Shown in pieces: positions 11,420 through 22,500 of a stretch of 64,000 nucleotides of DNA. The first letter of the stretch is position 1; every line of letters begins with the position of its first letter. The notes below the pieces were generated by a model. The model worked only from the letters and a program-made list of their open reading frames with translations. It was not told the DNA's origin and ran no database searches. The translations under genes and the position numbers were made by a program. The DNA lies in NCBI RefSeq assembly GCF_022761115.1, contig NZ_JAKWJS010000002.1:496001-560000 (forward strand), given 5' to 3'. This DNA comes from Dyella sp. RRB7 (GTDB lineage Bacteria; Pseudomonadota; Gammaproteobacteria; Xanthomonadales; Rhodanobacteraceae).

Positions 11420-12205
11420 ATGAATCATCAAGCCGGGGCGCGACCGTTCCTTCAGCAGGCGAGGCTGGCGTTGGCCCGCAGCGGCTTTGCGCCAGCGGAG
11501 GCAGGCGAAGCGCGCGTGGTGCTGTTCGACAGCGCACCGTGGGCAGCGCTCTGCGCCGACGCCGAGAACTTGCTCGACTCGCGCGAACGCGAGCGGGCCC
11601 GTCGCTTCCGCCATGCGCGTGACCGCGACACCTATGTGCTGGCCCACGCATGTTGGCGTGTCGCGCTCGGCCTGACCTTGGCCACGGATGCCGCGAACGT
11701 GCCCCTGGTGAGCAGCGAGAGCGGACAGCCACAATTACCGGATACGGGCTATGCCACCAGCCTGAGCCATAGCGACAGCCATGTGGCTATCGCCATCGCC
11801 AAGGCGAACACCGTGGGCGTGGATATCGAGCGATCTCCGCCGCGCAATGCTTTGCACGACCTCATCGATGTGCTTTGTGCCCCCGTCGAAGCGGCGGCGC
11901 TCGAAACCCTGCCCATCGCGGCACGCACACCCGCACTGCTGGCGCTGTGGACGCGCAAGGAAGCGTTGCTCAAGGCATTCGGCATAGGCCTGCGTGAAAC
12001 GCCGGCATCCATCGTGGCGGATGTCGAGCGCCGCATAGAGCCACCGGCATCCGCGCCGGACGCACCGGCCTGCCGCGTGTATCAGCTCGATCTCCCAGCG
12101 CCATGGGTGGGTGCGCTTGCGACACCGCTCGCCATCACGCGGCATTCGCTGCACTGGCTTGACCTGTCCGGCTGCGGCGAACGCAACTCCAACGCCATCG
12201 CATGA
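11420..12205 (+). CDS. 4'-phosphopantetheinyl transferase, Sfp type
   Basis: This 261-residue protein transfers 4'-phosphopantetheine from CoA to the conserved serine of carrier domains. Diagnostic motifs are SLSHSDSHVAIAIA (about residue 113), VGVDIE (magnesium-binding Asp and Glu, about residue 133) and WTRKEALLKAFGIGL (about residue 176). The length fits the Sfp/AcpT-like group. It is the obvious partner for the four carrier domains encoded at 16579-30311. I prefer the ATG at 11420, 19 bases after the GMC stop, over an upstream in-frame start that overlaps that gene. Confidence 0.92.
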   Translation: MNHQAGARPFLQQARLALARSGFAPAEAGEARVVLFDSAPWAALCADAENLLDSRERERARRFRHARDRDTYVLAHACWRVALGLTLATDAANVPLVSSESGQPQLPDTGYATSLSHSDSHVAIAIAKANTVGVDIERSPPRNALHDLIDVLCAPVEAAALETLPIAARTPALLALWTRKEALLKAFGIGLRETPASIVADVERRIEPPASAPDAPACRVYQLDLPAPWVGALATPLAITRHSLHWLDLSGCGERNSNAIA

Positions 12206-12220
12206 TGGCCAACGCACGCA

Positions 12221-12240
12221 CTGTTTCAGGCGTGAAACAG
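12221..12240. promoter_or_regulatory. Palindromic operator candidate
   Basis: CTGTTTCAGGCGTGAAACAG is a perfect palindrome of two 8-bp arms and a 4-base spacer. It lies just after the PPTase and 126 bases before the initiating sugar transferase. It has no T tract, so it looks more like a repressor or activator site than a terminator. The regulator is unknown. Confidence 0.35.
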
Positions 12241-12366
12241 GCCGGTGTATGCCTTCATGACATGTGCGCTCCCACGTAAGTTACATCGACACTCTCGACA
12301 CCCCGGCGCTAGTCTCGTGGCCTGCTAAAGGGACATGGCCGCAACCATGGGGGATAGGGGGATCGG

Positions 12367-13767
12367 ATGCTTCGTTTCCTACGTCGGCAATCGGTACGCT
12401 GGCTGATGCTGCTCGGGTTTTGCGAGCTGCTGCTGCTTGCTGCGTCGTTATGCCTGGCCACTTACCTGCGCTATTTCAGCAATGCCGATGAGCTGGCCGA
12501 GTTCAGCGTGCACCTGCCGGAACGCTCGATGGTGTTCGCCACCGTCATCGTCATCGGCATGGTGGCCATGGGCCAGTACCAGTCGCATATGCGCACTACC
12601 CGCTTTGGCCTGCTCGCACGCCAAGCGGTGGCTTTCGTGCTGGGCGGCGTGCTGCTGGTGGTGGGCTACTACGTCGTGCCGCAGGCCTATGTGGGCCGCG
12701 GCGTGCTGGCCATCGCGCTGTCGCTCGGCTTCGCGCTGGTGCTGGGATGCCGGATGTTGTTCCTGCAACTGGTGGAGGTGGAAGCGCTCAAGCGTCGCGT
12801 GCTGATTCTCGGCGCCGGCGTGCGCGCAGCGCAGATCCACAACCAGATGCGCCGCCGCACCGATCGCCGCGGCTTTTGCGTGATGGGCTATGTGCCGCAT
12901 GCCGATGAAACCGTCGCGGTTCCCACCGAGCAGCTGGTACTGCGGAACCAGCCGTTGCACGCGATCGTGCTGCGCGAGCAGATCGACGAAGTGGTGGTGG
13001 GCGTCGATGACCGCCGTGGCCACCTGCCCATGGACGAGTTGCTCGAATGCCGCCAGATGGGCGTCACCATTACCGACCTCACCTCGTTCTTCGAGCGCGA
13101 ATCGGGCCGCCTGCAACTGACCGTGCTCGATCCGTCATGGCTGGTGTTCTCCGGCGGCTTCAACGCCACGCCGCTGCGCCAGTTGAGCAAGCGCTGCTTC
13201 GACCTGGCCGCTGCCACGCTGCTGCTGCTGCTGTGCTGGCCGCTGATGCTGCTGGAAGCGCTGGCGATACGCCTGGAGTCGGGCCCGGGCCAACCGATCC
13301 TGTACCGGCAGGAACGCGTCGGCGCACACGGCTGCACTTTCCTGCTGCTGAAATTCCGCAGCATGCGCACCGATGCCGAACGCGACGGCATAGCCCGCTG
13401 GGCCAGCAAGAACGACGATCGCGTCACGCGCGTGGGACGCATCAGCCGCAAGCTGCGCATCGATGAATTGCCGCAACTGTGGAACGTACTGAAGGGCGAC
13501 ATGAGCATCGTCGGGCCCCGCCCCGAACGGCCGCAGTTCGTGGCCGACCTGGCCTCGCAGATCCGCTACTACAGCCTGCGCCATTGCCTGAAGCCCGGCC
13601 TCGCCGGTTGGGCGCAACTGAGCTATCCCTACGGCGCCACCGTCGAGGAGGCGGCGGAGAAGCTCAAGTACGATCTGTTCTACGTAAAGAACCATAACCT
13701 GCTGCTGGATCTGCTGATCCTGATCCAGACAGTGGAAGTGGTGCTCTTTGGCCGTGGCGCGCGCTAG
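12367..13767 (+). CDS. Undecaprenyl-phosphate sugar phosphotransferase (initiating enzyme)
   Basis: This 466-residue polyprenyl glycosylphosphotransferase starts polymer synthesis by moving a sugar-phosphate to the lipid carrier at the inner membrane. The N-terminal half has four or five membrane segments (LLGFCELLLLAASLCLATYL onwards) and a Rossmann-like CoA-binding region (RVLILGAGVRAAQI). The C-terminal catalytic part has a membrane helix (LAAATLLLLLCWPLMLLEAL) and the family motifs YRQERVGAHG, FRSMRTDAE, LRIDELPQLWNVLKGDMS and GPRPERP. The architecture and the first residues resemble TIGR03013, the sugar transferase found with exosortase A systems. It converges on the J-domain gene with a 4-base overlap. 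Confidence 0.93.
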   Translation: MLRFLRRQSVRWLMLLGFCELLLLAASLCLATYLRYFSNADELAEFSVHLPERSMVFATVIVIGMVAMGQYQSHMRTTRFGLLARQAVAFVLGGVLLVVGYYVVPQAYVGRGVLAIALSLGFALVLGCRMLFLQLVEVEALKRRVLILGAGVRAAQIHNQMRRRTDRRGFCVMGYVPHADETVAVPTEQLVLRNQPLHAIVLREQIDEVVVGVDDRRGHLPMDELLECRQMGVTITDLTSFFERESGRLQLTVLDPSWLVFSGGFNATPLRQLSKRCFDLAAATLLLLLCWPLMLLEALAIRLESGPGQPILYRQERVGAHGCTFLLLKFRSMRTDAERDGIARWASKNDDRVTRVGRISRKLRIDELPQLWNVLKGDMSIVGPRPERPQFVADLASQIRYYSLRHCLKPGLAGWAQLSYPYGATVEEAAEKLKYDLFYVKNHNLLLDLLILIQTVEVVLFGRGAR

Positions 13768-14441
13768 TTGCCGGACGTGGATGGCAGGTTCGGCGGCGTG
13801 TCCGCCGTGCGTGGCACCTCGCCAAGCGAGCGCAGCGGCGAGTTGTACCAATCGATGACGCGGCCATCCTCGAACAGCACCCATGACGGCCCGTATTCCC
13901 AGCGGTCACCGTGGATGCTGACCGGCAAGCCTTCGATGGCCCGCACCTCGCTGGGCGACATGCCCAGCGTGAGCGGCGATGCCTGGTCCGACGATGCCAG
14001 CTCGGCATTCGGTTCGCTGGCGACCACTGGCGGTGTGGATGATTCGGCGGGCGCCTGCGGACGGCTGGCAATATCCCAACCCAGCACGGCCATCGCCACG
14101 GCCGGCAGCAGCAGCGCCAGCGCCGGATGCCGCCATGCCGGACGCCTTGCCACGCGCACCCGCGCGGGCGGAACGCGCGCCTCGGGCACACTGAAACGCA
14201 CGCGCGGCGTCACGCCGGGGAGACGGCCATGCTCACGTTGAAAAACCATGGCCGCGTCGTACTGCGCGATAAGCCGCTGCAGGCGCGCCGTCGCTGCCGG
14301 ATCGGCGGTGACGCCGCCTTTGCGATCGGGATGAAACCGGGCCACATGACGCCGATAGGCCTGCTTCAGATCCGGCAACGCACAGCCGGGACGCAGGCCC
14401 AGCGTCCGGTACATGTCGAGAAAATCGGTTTCGCTGGCCAA
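13764..14441 (-). CDS. J-domain protein with one membrane helix
   Basis: The N-terminal J domain (FLDMYRTLGLRPGCALPDLK, with the HPD tripeptide in ARFHPDRKGG) is followed by a linker, one transmembrane helix (ALALLLPAVAMAVLGW) and a C-terminal domain (LTLGMSPSEVRAIEGLPVS, YGPSWVLFEDGRVIDW) that looks like a small periplasmic SmpA/OmlA-like or DUF2845-like module. It probably stimulates an Hsp70 partner at the membrane. The start is uncertain: TTG at 14441 is preceded by GAGTGGGGG and yields LASETDFLDMYR; an ATG at 14414 or 14525 is possible. Nothing links it clearly to the polysaccharide genes. Confidence 0.8.
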   Translation of the reverse strand: MASETDFLDMYRTLGLRPGCALPDLKQAYRRHVARFHPDRKGGVTADPAATARLQRLIAQYDAAMVFQREHGRLPGVTPRVRFSVPEARVPPARVRVARRPAWRHPALALLLPAVAMAVLGWDIASRPQAPAESSTPPVVASEPNAELASSDQASPLTLGMSPSEVRAIEGLPVSIHGDRWEYGPSWVLFEDGRVIDWYNSPLRSLGEVPRTADTPPNLPSTSGN

Positions 14442-14575
14442 GCCGGACCCCCACTCGGCATTTCCACGAAGCCTGTCGCGCGACGCCCTCGGGCCGCCGC
14501 GCCAGGCGCACTTCATTCTTGGCATAGTGCGGTGTGCTTCGCAATATCCCTCTTTCCGAGCGCGGGAGTGACCTC

Positions 14576-15370
14576 ATGCTGAGCCGTCGCGAAGGCTGCG
14601 CTTTCCGCCCCCGACGGGGCGCGTGCATGGCATGGCTGATGGCAGGCATGAGCATCGCACCACTCCACCATGCATTCGCGGACGCGTCCCCCGGAGCCGC
14701 TGCCATGTCGTCACAGAGCATCCCCGCCCTCGGTGCCCATACCCTGCTGACCCACTCCGAAGGCATGGGGGTCACCCCGGCCCTGTCGACGCCGATCGAC
14801 ACCCAGCCGAGCGGCAGCTCGTTCCTCGTGCTCAACGGCGGCTACGTCAGGAATGCGGTCGCGCCCACGGACAGCTATGCCAATCACTGGAAGCGCGTGG
14901 GCGACAGCGTGGTCTTCCATGGCTATGACGGCGCCTTCAATGTGACGGCCTATGTCGCGCTCGCCGGCCAGGGAGGCGCGAAGCACACGGTACGCATCGA
15001 CAAGTCGGGCTATCCCGAGGGCGAGATCACCGTGCCCTTTGTCGAGGTCACCCATGCCGGCGTGCTCAAGGACATGGCGCAAAACTATCCGTCGCCCGGG
15101 CTGGTGCTCACCAGCGGCAGCGTCACCACCACCGGCCCGGCTACCTTGATCGCGGTGTGGTGGGGCGATGCCGGCGTCAAGAACATGAGCGCACGCCCCA
15201 ACAACGGCTTTACTGTCATCGACAGCTATTTGTTGCTGCCGGAGAACAGCGGCGTGCAATGCGCCGTGGCCTTCAAGCAGGTCACGCAAGCGGGAACCTA
15301 CGACGTGAGCTGGGTAGGCGCGCCCATCCAGGGCGCCATTCTGTGGCTGTTCGCGTTCCAGGCGAAGTAA
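14576..15370 (+). CDS. Secreted protein of unknown function
   Basis: This 264-residue protein starts at an ATG preceded by GGGAGTGACCTC, with a basic N-terminus and a hydrophobic stretch ending at HHAFADA, consistent with a Sec signal peptide. The mature part is rich in Gly, Ser, Thr and Val (for example LTSGSVTTTGPATLIAVWWG and VTQAGTYDVSWVGAPIQGA), suggesting beta-sandwich repeats like those of tail-fibre or carbohydrate-binding proteins. No catalytic motif or anchor such as PEP-CTERM is seen. It lies between the J-domain gene and the NRPS operon, so a surface or matrix role is possible but not shown. Confidence 0.75.
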   Translation: MLSRREGCAFRPRRGACMAWLMAGMSIAPLHHAFADASPGAAAMSSQSIPALGAHTLLTHSEGMGVTPALSTPIDTQPSGSSFLVLNGGYVRNAVAPTDSYANHWKRVGDSVVFHGYDGAFNVTAYVALAGQGGAKHTVRIDKSGYPEGEITVPFVEVTHAGVLKDMAQNYPSPGLVLTSGSVTTTGPATLIAVWWGDAGVKNMSARPNNGFTVIDSYLLLPENSGVQCAVAFKQVTQAGTYDVSWVGAPIQGAILWLFAFQAK

Positions 15371-15661
15371 ACCCCGCAACGCCTTTCGTCACTCGATGAG
15401 TTGCGCTTGCCGCAAGGAATGATGCTGCGCCCCGCCCTTCATGACCCACGAAAAACGGGCATAGGCAGTAAGGGATAGGGTCAGGAATAGCCGGGATGGT
15501 CTAGGGAAAAAACGGCAGGAACGGCCGACAATCCTTTGCATCCTAGCAACACCGGCCCGCAAGCCTTGCCCGGCGATACGAGCCGCAAGCGGGTCGTATC
15601 GAACACTAAGGGGTCTCTTTCGACGGGTCAGTACCGCACCATGCGGGGGAGGGTGTAAGCC

Positions 15662-16579
15662 ATGCATGCTGGCACGGCCGCTTTGATCGACATGGACTGG
15701 GAAGCCTTCGACCCACAGCGCATCCAGGCTGTGCGTCATTCGCTGGCTGACCATCCCTTGTTGCAGCCCGATCAGCTGGTCGCCCTGGGCAAACGCTTCC
15801 AGGGCAGCAGCCATCTCTTCACCTTCAACAACAACGCCGGCGCGGACGCGAATTTCGATGACGTCGCGCGGCTGTATCCCAATCGCCGCTCGGTCACCGA
15901 CACCGTGCAGGGCATCACCGATGCCAATGCATGGATGCTGCTGCGCCATGTGCAGGCCGACCCGACCTACCGGGCGCTGATCGACCTCGCGCTCGATCCG
16001 ATCAAGCCGCATATCGAGCGAAAGGACCCGGGCATGTATTACCGCGCCGGATGGATCTTCATCGCCTCGCCGCACACCATCACGCCGTTCCACATCGACC
16101 GCAACCACGGCATCCTGCTGCAGGTACACGGCACCAAGAAAGTCTACGTGTGGGACGCCGACGATGCCGAGGTATGCAGCAAACAGGCGCGCGAGTGCTT
16201 CCACTCCCGCCATGAGCTGGACCAGGTGAAGTGGAACGAAGCGTTCCGCGAGCGCGCCCATGTGTTCGAAGTCGGGCCCGGCATGGGCGTGTACATGCCG
16301 ATCACCAGCCCGCACATGGTCGAGACCGGCGACGAGCCTTCCATCACCATCAGCCTCACCTACAGCACGGAGGCCACGCGCCGCAATGCCATGGAGCATG
16401 TGGTGCACGACCTGCTGCGCCGCAAGGGCATTACACCGCCCGCCGTGGGCAGCCATCCGTTGCTCGATCGCCTGAGCTACGCAAGCGCCGCCACCATGAT
16501 CGCGCTGCGCGGAGTGGGCAGTCGCCCGCCCGCCTGCCCGTCGCTGGCACATCGCAGCACCTATGCCGTGGCCGATTGA
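15662..16579 (+). CDS. Cupin/JmjC-like Fe(II) oxygenase coupled to the NRPS
   Basis: This 305-residue protein of the cupin_8/JmjC type resembles Fe(II)/2-oxoglutarate hydroxylases. The metal triad is visible as H144 and D146 (PFHIDRNHG) and H218 (SPHMVETGD), with a conserved lysine region (LLQVHGTKKVYVW). The ATG at 15662 has a GGGGGAGGG ribosome site upstream. Its TGA shares a base with the ATG of the NRPS-PKS gene (TGATG), so translation is coupled. In NRPS clusters such enzymes hydroxylate amino acids or carrier-bound intermediates, which is the likely role here. The substrate is not predictable. Confidence 0.88.
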   Translation: MHAGTAALIDMDWEAFDPQRIQAVRHSLADHPLLQPDQLVALGKRFQGSSHLFTFNNNAGADANFDDVARLYPNRRSVTDTVQGITDANAWMLLRHVQADPTYRALIDLALDPIKPHIERKDPGMYYRAGWIFIASPHTITPFHIDRNHGILLQVHGTKKVYVWDADDAEVCSKQARECFHSRHELDQVKWNEAFRERAHVFEVGPGMGVYMPITSPHMVETGDEPSITISLTYSTEATRRNAMEHVVHDLLRRKGITPPAVGSHPLLDRLSYASAATMIALRGVGSRPPACPSLAHRSTYAVAD

Positions 16580-19500
16580 TGCCGCGAGTTTCCCGGCTCG
16601 TGGATGCGGCCGAACCCCATGCAGTGAACGCCATGAATGCGAACAGCAGCGAAATCGGGAATGCCGGAGCGACCGCCACGGGCCTGTTCGACGTATTGCC
16701 GCGCCGGCCCGGCGCCACGGCCGCAAGTAGCAGGGAAGCGTGTGACATCGCGGTCGCGGTGAATGCGACGACCGTGGCCCCGGTGGTGTTGCTGTGCGGC
16801 GCGCTGGCGCTGGCCGAATCCCGCCTGACTGGCGCCGATAGCGTCATCGCGACGGTGACGATGCACGGCGTGGCGCACCAGGCAACCATCGATGTGCCTC
16901 GCGAGCTCGGCCAGCATGCATGGCTGGATACCGTGGCGCTTGCCCTGGCCTGTGCGGAGGCGCCGACGGTCCATGCCGCCTGGCATGCCATCGACGCCGG
17001 CAGTCTTCCCGCCTTCGATGCAAGTGCCGCCAGCCGGTGGCGCCTGGATCTTGCGACATCGCGCCTGCACGGAGCGCTGCAGTCGCCGTTCCATGGCGAG
17101 AGTGCGACGCTGTTTGCCCGCTGCGTGCAGCACGCGCTGGCCGCGCTTTCCTCGTCGGAGGAGGTGTCGCTGGGGAAGATCGACCTCATCGATCCCGCCG
17201 AACGCCAGCAGCTGCTGCACAGCTGGAATGACACGGCCGTGCCGCGCCATCCGGGCGACACCGTGCACGGCCTGTTTGCCAGCACCGCCAGGCGCTATGC
17301 CGCGCGCATCGCCGTGGCATCGAGCGAAGCCTCGCTGCGCTATGACGAACTCGACGCGCAGGCCGATCGCGTAGCGGCCGGACTCGCCGCCGCCGGGGTC
17401 AAGGCCGGCGATACCGTCGGCCTGCTGCTGGATCGCTCGGCGACGGCGATCATCGCCATGCTGGGCATCCTCAAGGCCGGCGCGGCCTATCTGCCGCTCG
17501 ATGCCAGCCATCCCGCGGAACGGCTCGCCTTTACCCTCAACGATGCGCGCGCGGCGCTGGTGATCGCTCCCGCACAGGCACCTGCGCTGGCGGGCATCAG
17601 CATGCCCATGCTGCCGCTTGAGCAGCTGCAGGCCGCCACGCCGCCGTCCTCGCTGCCTTCGCTGGATGGCAGCGCGCTGGCCTATGTGATGTACACCTCC
17701 GGCTCCACCGGCACGCCCAAGGGCGCGCAGATCATGCATCGCGCGATCATCCGGCTAGTGCGCGAGGTGGACTACGTGGCGTTTGGCGACGCGCCGCGCG
17801 TGCTGCATGCCGCGCCGCTCGGCTTCGACGCTTCGACGCTGGAGATCTGGGGCGCGCTGCTCAATGGCGGCACCTGCATCATCCACGGCGAGCACATTCC
17901 CACCGGTTGCGGATTGGCACGCACCATCCAGCGCTACGAAGCGCGCATCGCCTGGCTCACCGCGGCGCTGTTCAACGCCATCGTCGATGACGACGCCAGC
18001 CGGCTGGAAGGCTTGCGCCAGTTGCTGATCGGCGGCGAGGCGCTGTCGGTGGCGCATGTGCGCAAGGCCTATGCCGCCCTGCCCGATGTCACCATCATCA
18101 ACGGCTACGGCCCCACCGAATGCACCACCTTTTCCGCCACCTACGCGATCCCGCGCACGCTCGATGCGCAGGCGCACTCGGTGCCGATCGGCCGTCCCAT
18201 TCCCAACACCACGCTGCACGTGCTCAACGCGCATGGCGAACATGTGCCGGTGGGCGTGGCGGGTGAGCTGTATATCGGTGGCGCGGGCCTGGCACGCGGC
18301 TATCTCGGCCAACCGGTGCTGACCGCCGAGCGCTTCGTGCCCGATCCGTTCGGCGCGCCCGGCGATCGCCTGTATCGCACCGGCGACCTGGTGCGCTGGC
18401 TGCCCGAAGGCGTGGTGGAGTTTATCGGCCGTACCGATCATCAGGTGAAGATTCGCGGTTTCCGCATCGAGCTGGGCGAGATCGAAGCGGCGCTGCAGCG
18501 CCAGCCCGGCGTGCGCGCCGGCGCGGTGCTGGCGCGCGAGGACCAGCCGGGGCAGAAACGCCTGGTGGCATACTACGTGGCCGACGATGCGGCGCTCACG
18601 GCCCGCCAGTTGCGCGAACAGCTGGCCAAGGCGCTGCCCGAGTTCATGGTGCCAGCGATCTACCTGCGCCTCGAAGCGTTGCCGGTCACGCCGAACGGCA
18701 AGCTCGACCGCCGCGCCCTGCCCGCCCCCGATGGGCGCCGTCCCGAGCTGGCCGATGCCTATGCGCCCGCGGCGGGTCCGCTGGAACAGAAACTGTGCGA
18801 CTTGTTCGCCGGCATGCTTGGCCTGGACCAGGTCGGGCGCCTGGACAACTTCTTCGACCTCGGCGGCCATTCGCTGCTGGCGGTACGCACGGTGGCGCGC
18901 ATCCATGCCGAGTTGTCGAGCACGCCCACCATTCCCGCCTTCTTCGGCGACCCGACGCCGGCCGCGCTGGCAGCGCTGATCGAGGGACGCAGCACCCGCT
19001 CGGCACTCGCCTCGCGCATGGCGCACGGGCGGCAGGGCGACCAGGGCGAGTCCATCGCCATCATCGCCATGGCCGGGCGTTTTCCCGGCGCCGGCGACGT
19101 GGAGACGTTCTGGGACAATCTCCGTGCAGGCCGCGAGTCGATCACCTATTTCAGCGCCGACCAGCTCGACCCCGCGGTACCGGCAGCCGATCGCAACGAC
19201 CCTGCCTATGTCGCCGCACGCGGCGTGATCGATGGCGTGGAAGATTTCGATGCCGCCTTCTTCGGCATGTCGCCGCGCGAGGCGGAGCTGACCGATCCGC
19301 AGCAACGCATCTTCCTGGAGCTGTGCTGGGAGTGCATGGAGCGCGGCGGCTATGTGCCGGATGCGCACGCGGGGCCTGTCGGTGTGTTCGGCGGCATGCA
19401 CAACGCCACCTACTTCCAGCGCCAGCTCAGCACCCGCCCCGACCTCATCGACAAGCTCGGTGCGTTCCAGGTGATGCTGGCCAACGAGAAGGACTACCTG

Positions 19501-22500
19501 ACCACCCGCGTCGCCCACAAGCTCAACCTCACCGGGCCGGCGATCAGCATGAACACCGCCTGCTCCACCTCGCTGGTGGCGATCTGCCAGGCCGTCGCCG
19601 CGTTGCGCGCGGGCCAGTGCGACATGGCGCTGGCCGGTGGTTCCTCGATCACCTGCCCGCCACGCAGCGGTTATCTTTCGCAGGAAGGCTCCATGCTGTC
19701 GCCGGACGGCCACACGCGCAGCTTCGATGCGGACGCGCAGGGCACCGTGTTCAGCGATGGCGCCGCCGTGGTGCTGCTCAAGCGGCTCTCCGATGCGCAA
19801 CGCGATGGTGACACCATCCATGCCGTCATTCGCGGCATCGCGGTGAACAACGACGGCGGCATCAAGGCCAGTTTCACCGCGCCCAGCAGCGCGGGCCAGG
19901 CGGCGGTGATCGCCATGGCCCTGGCCGACGCCGGCGTGGAAGCACGCTCGATCTCCTATGTGGAAACGCACGGCACCGCCACGCCGCTGGGCGACCCCAT
20001 CGAGATCGAAGGGCTCACGGCCGCCTTCCGCCAGAGCACCGACGAGCGCGCGTTCTGCGCCATCGGCTCGGTCAAGAGCAACGTGGGCCACCTGGTGATG
20101 GCCGCCGGTGCCACCAGCGTGATCAAGACGGCGCTTTCCCTCCGCGAGCGCACCTTGCCGCCCTCGCTGCACCTGCGCGCCACCAACCCCAAGATCGATT
20201 TCGCCAACTCACCGTTCGTGGTCAACGACAGCCTGCGCAGCTGGCAGGCGCAGGGCGGCCCGCTGCGCGCTGGCGTCAGCTCGTTCGGCGTGGGCGGCAC
20301 CAATGCGCACGTGATCCTGGAAGAAGCCCCGGCGTGCGAGCCTTCCGGGCAGGCCAGCGGCCCGCAGCTGCTGCTGCTCTCCGCGCGCTCGGCGAACGCC
20401 GTCGGTGAGGCCGCCTCGCGACTGGCTGCGCACCTCGCCGCGCATCCGCAGCAGAACCTGGCCGACGTGGCGCACACGCTGGCAATCGGACGCAAGGCGT
20501 TCGCCCAACGCCTGTGCGTGGTGGCGGCCAATACCGAGGACGCCGTCGAACGGTTGCGCGCCGTCGGTGCGGCCAACGCACGCAGTGCCGCGAACCCGGC
20601 GCCGGGCGTGGTGTTCCTGTTTCCGGGCCAGGGCTCGCAATACGCCGGCATGGGACGCGAGTTGCATGCCGGCGAGCCGGCGTTCCGCCACGCCATCGAC
20701 GAATGCGCCAAGCTATTGCATAGCGAACTCGGCTTCGACCTGCGCGAACGCCTGTTTGCCGATGATGCGGATGCGCTGCGCGAAACCTCGCTGACCCAGC
20801 CCGCCACCTTCGCCATCGAGTACGCCTTGGCGAAACTGTGGATGGCCATGGGCCTCCAGCCGCAGGCGATGATCGGCCACAGCGTGGGCGAGTTCGTCGC
20901 GGCGGTGCTGGCCGGCGTCATGAGCCTTGCCGATGGCGCACGGCTGGTGGCGCGTCGTGGCCGCCTGATGCAGGCCTTGCCGCCGGGCGCGATGCTGTCG
21001 GTTCGCCTGGATGCCGCTTCGCTCGCCGCGCGCCTGCCCGAGACGCTGCAACTGGCTGCCGAGAACTCGCCCAACGCCAGCGTGGTGAGCGGAGCCAGCG
21101 CCGATGTCGAAGCGTTCCGCGTTGCGCTTGAACGCGATGGCGTAGCCTGTCGCCTGCTGCAGACCTCGCACGCCTTCCACTCGGCCATGATGGATCCCGC
21201 GTTGGAACCGTTCCGCGCAGAGGTCGCGCGCATCACGCTGTCGACCCCGGTCATCCCCATCGTATCGACGCTCACCGGCGCGCTGCTTGCCCATGACCAG
21301 GCCAGGTCGGTGGATTACTGGACACGCCATCTGCGTGGCACGGTGCGCTTCTCCACGGCCTTGTTGAGCCAGCTGGAAAACGCATCCTCCGTGCTGCTGG
21401 AAGTGGGGCCGCGCAGCGCGCTCACCACGCTTGCGCGCCAGCACCCGCAGTGCCGTGGCCGGATCGTGGTGCCCTCGCTCGCCGATGCCCCGCACAACGA
21501 GCGCGCGGCGTGGCTGGATGCGGCAGGCCAGCTGTGGTGTGCCGGCGTCGCCATTGCCGTCGACGCGCTTGATCATCGCCAGCGCCGCCAGCGCGTGCGG
21601 CTGCCGACCTATCCGTTCGAACGCAAGCGCCACTGGATCGACGCCGCCCTGCCCCAGGCCGCGGCCGTTGCATCGCCCGTCGCGGCGCCCGCGCCGACCC
21701 TTGTCGTCCCGCCTTTCACCCCACCGTCTGCCCCTCTTGTGGAGAGTTCCATGGATGCCAATCTCCCCGGCGCGAATGCCGGCTCGGCGCGCTACCCCCG
21801 CCTGCTGGCCCAGCTCACCGAGCTGTTCGAGGACGTGGCCGGCACCGAGCTGCAAGGCGCCGACCCGACTGCGGGTTTCGTCGAGCTCGGCCTCGACTCG
21901 CTCGCCCTGACCCAGGTCGCGCTGCAACTGCAGAAAACCTTCGCGCTGAAGATCACTTTCCGCGAACTGATGGAGTCGTTTTCCTCGTTCGAGCGCCTCG
22001 CCATGCACATCGACCAGCTTCTGCCGCCGGATGCCACGGCACCGGCCACGCCCGCCACGGCGTCCGCCGTCGCGGCCGCTCCCGCCATCGCCGCGCCGGT
22101 TGCCTCCGGCATCCAGGCCAGCGCCAGCGGCAACCTGGTGCAGGACGTCATCCAACAGCAGATGTTGATCATGCAGCAGCAACTGGCCTTGCTGGCCGGT
22201 GCCGCGAGCGCCGCGCCGGTGGCGGCCGCCGCGACCATCCAGCCCGCGGCCACCGTCGCTGCCCCGTTACCTGCGGCACCGGTCGCCGCCAGCCAGCCGC
22301 CCGCCCAGGATGAAGAGTCCTCGCTGGCGCACACCACCTACGACGTCAAGAAAGCCTTTGGCGCGATCGCCCGCATCCACTCCACCCAGACCGAGCTGAC
22401 CGAGCGCCAGCGCGCGCGCCTGGAAGCATTCATGCGCCGCTACATCGATCGCACGCGTGCCTCCAAGGAGTACACGCAGCGCCATCGCGACCACCTGGCC

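Noticed and set aside
16231-16578. N-terminal extension of the NRPS-PKS to 16231
   Set aside because: It overlaps the cupin gene in another frame and reads as arginine-rich noise; the TGATG junction at 16577-16581 gives a natural start.
17755-20172. Minus-strand open frame of 805 codons opposite the NRPS-PKS
   Set aside because: It has no recognisable domain and mirrors the high-GC coding strand; the NRPS motifs are on the plus strand.
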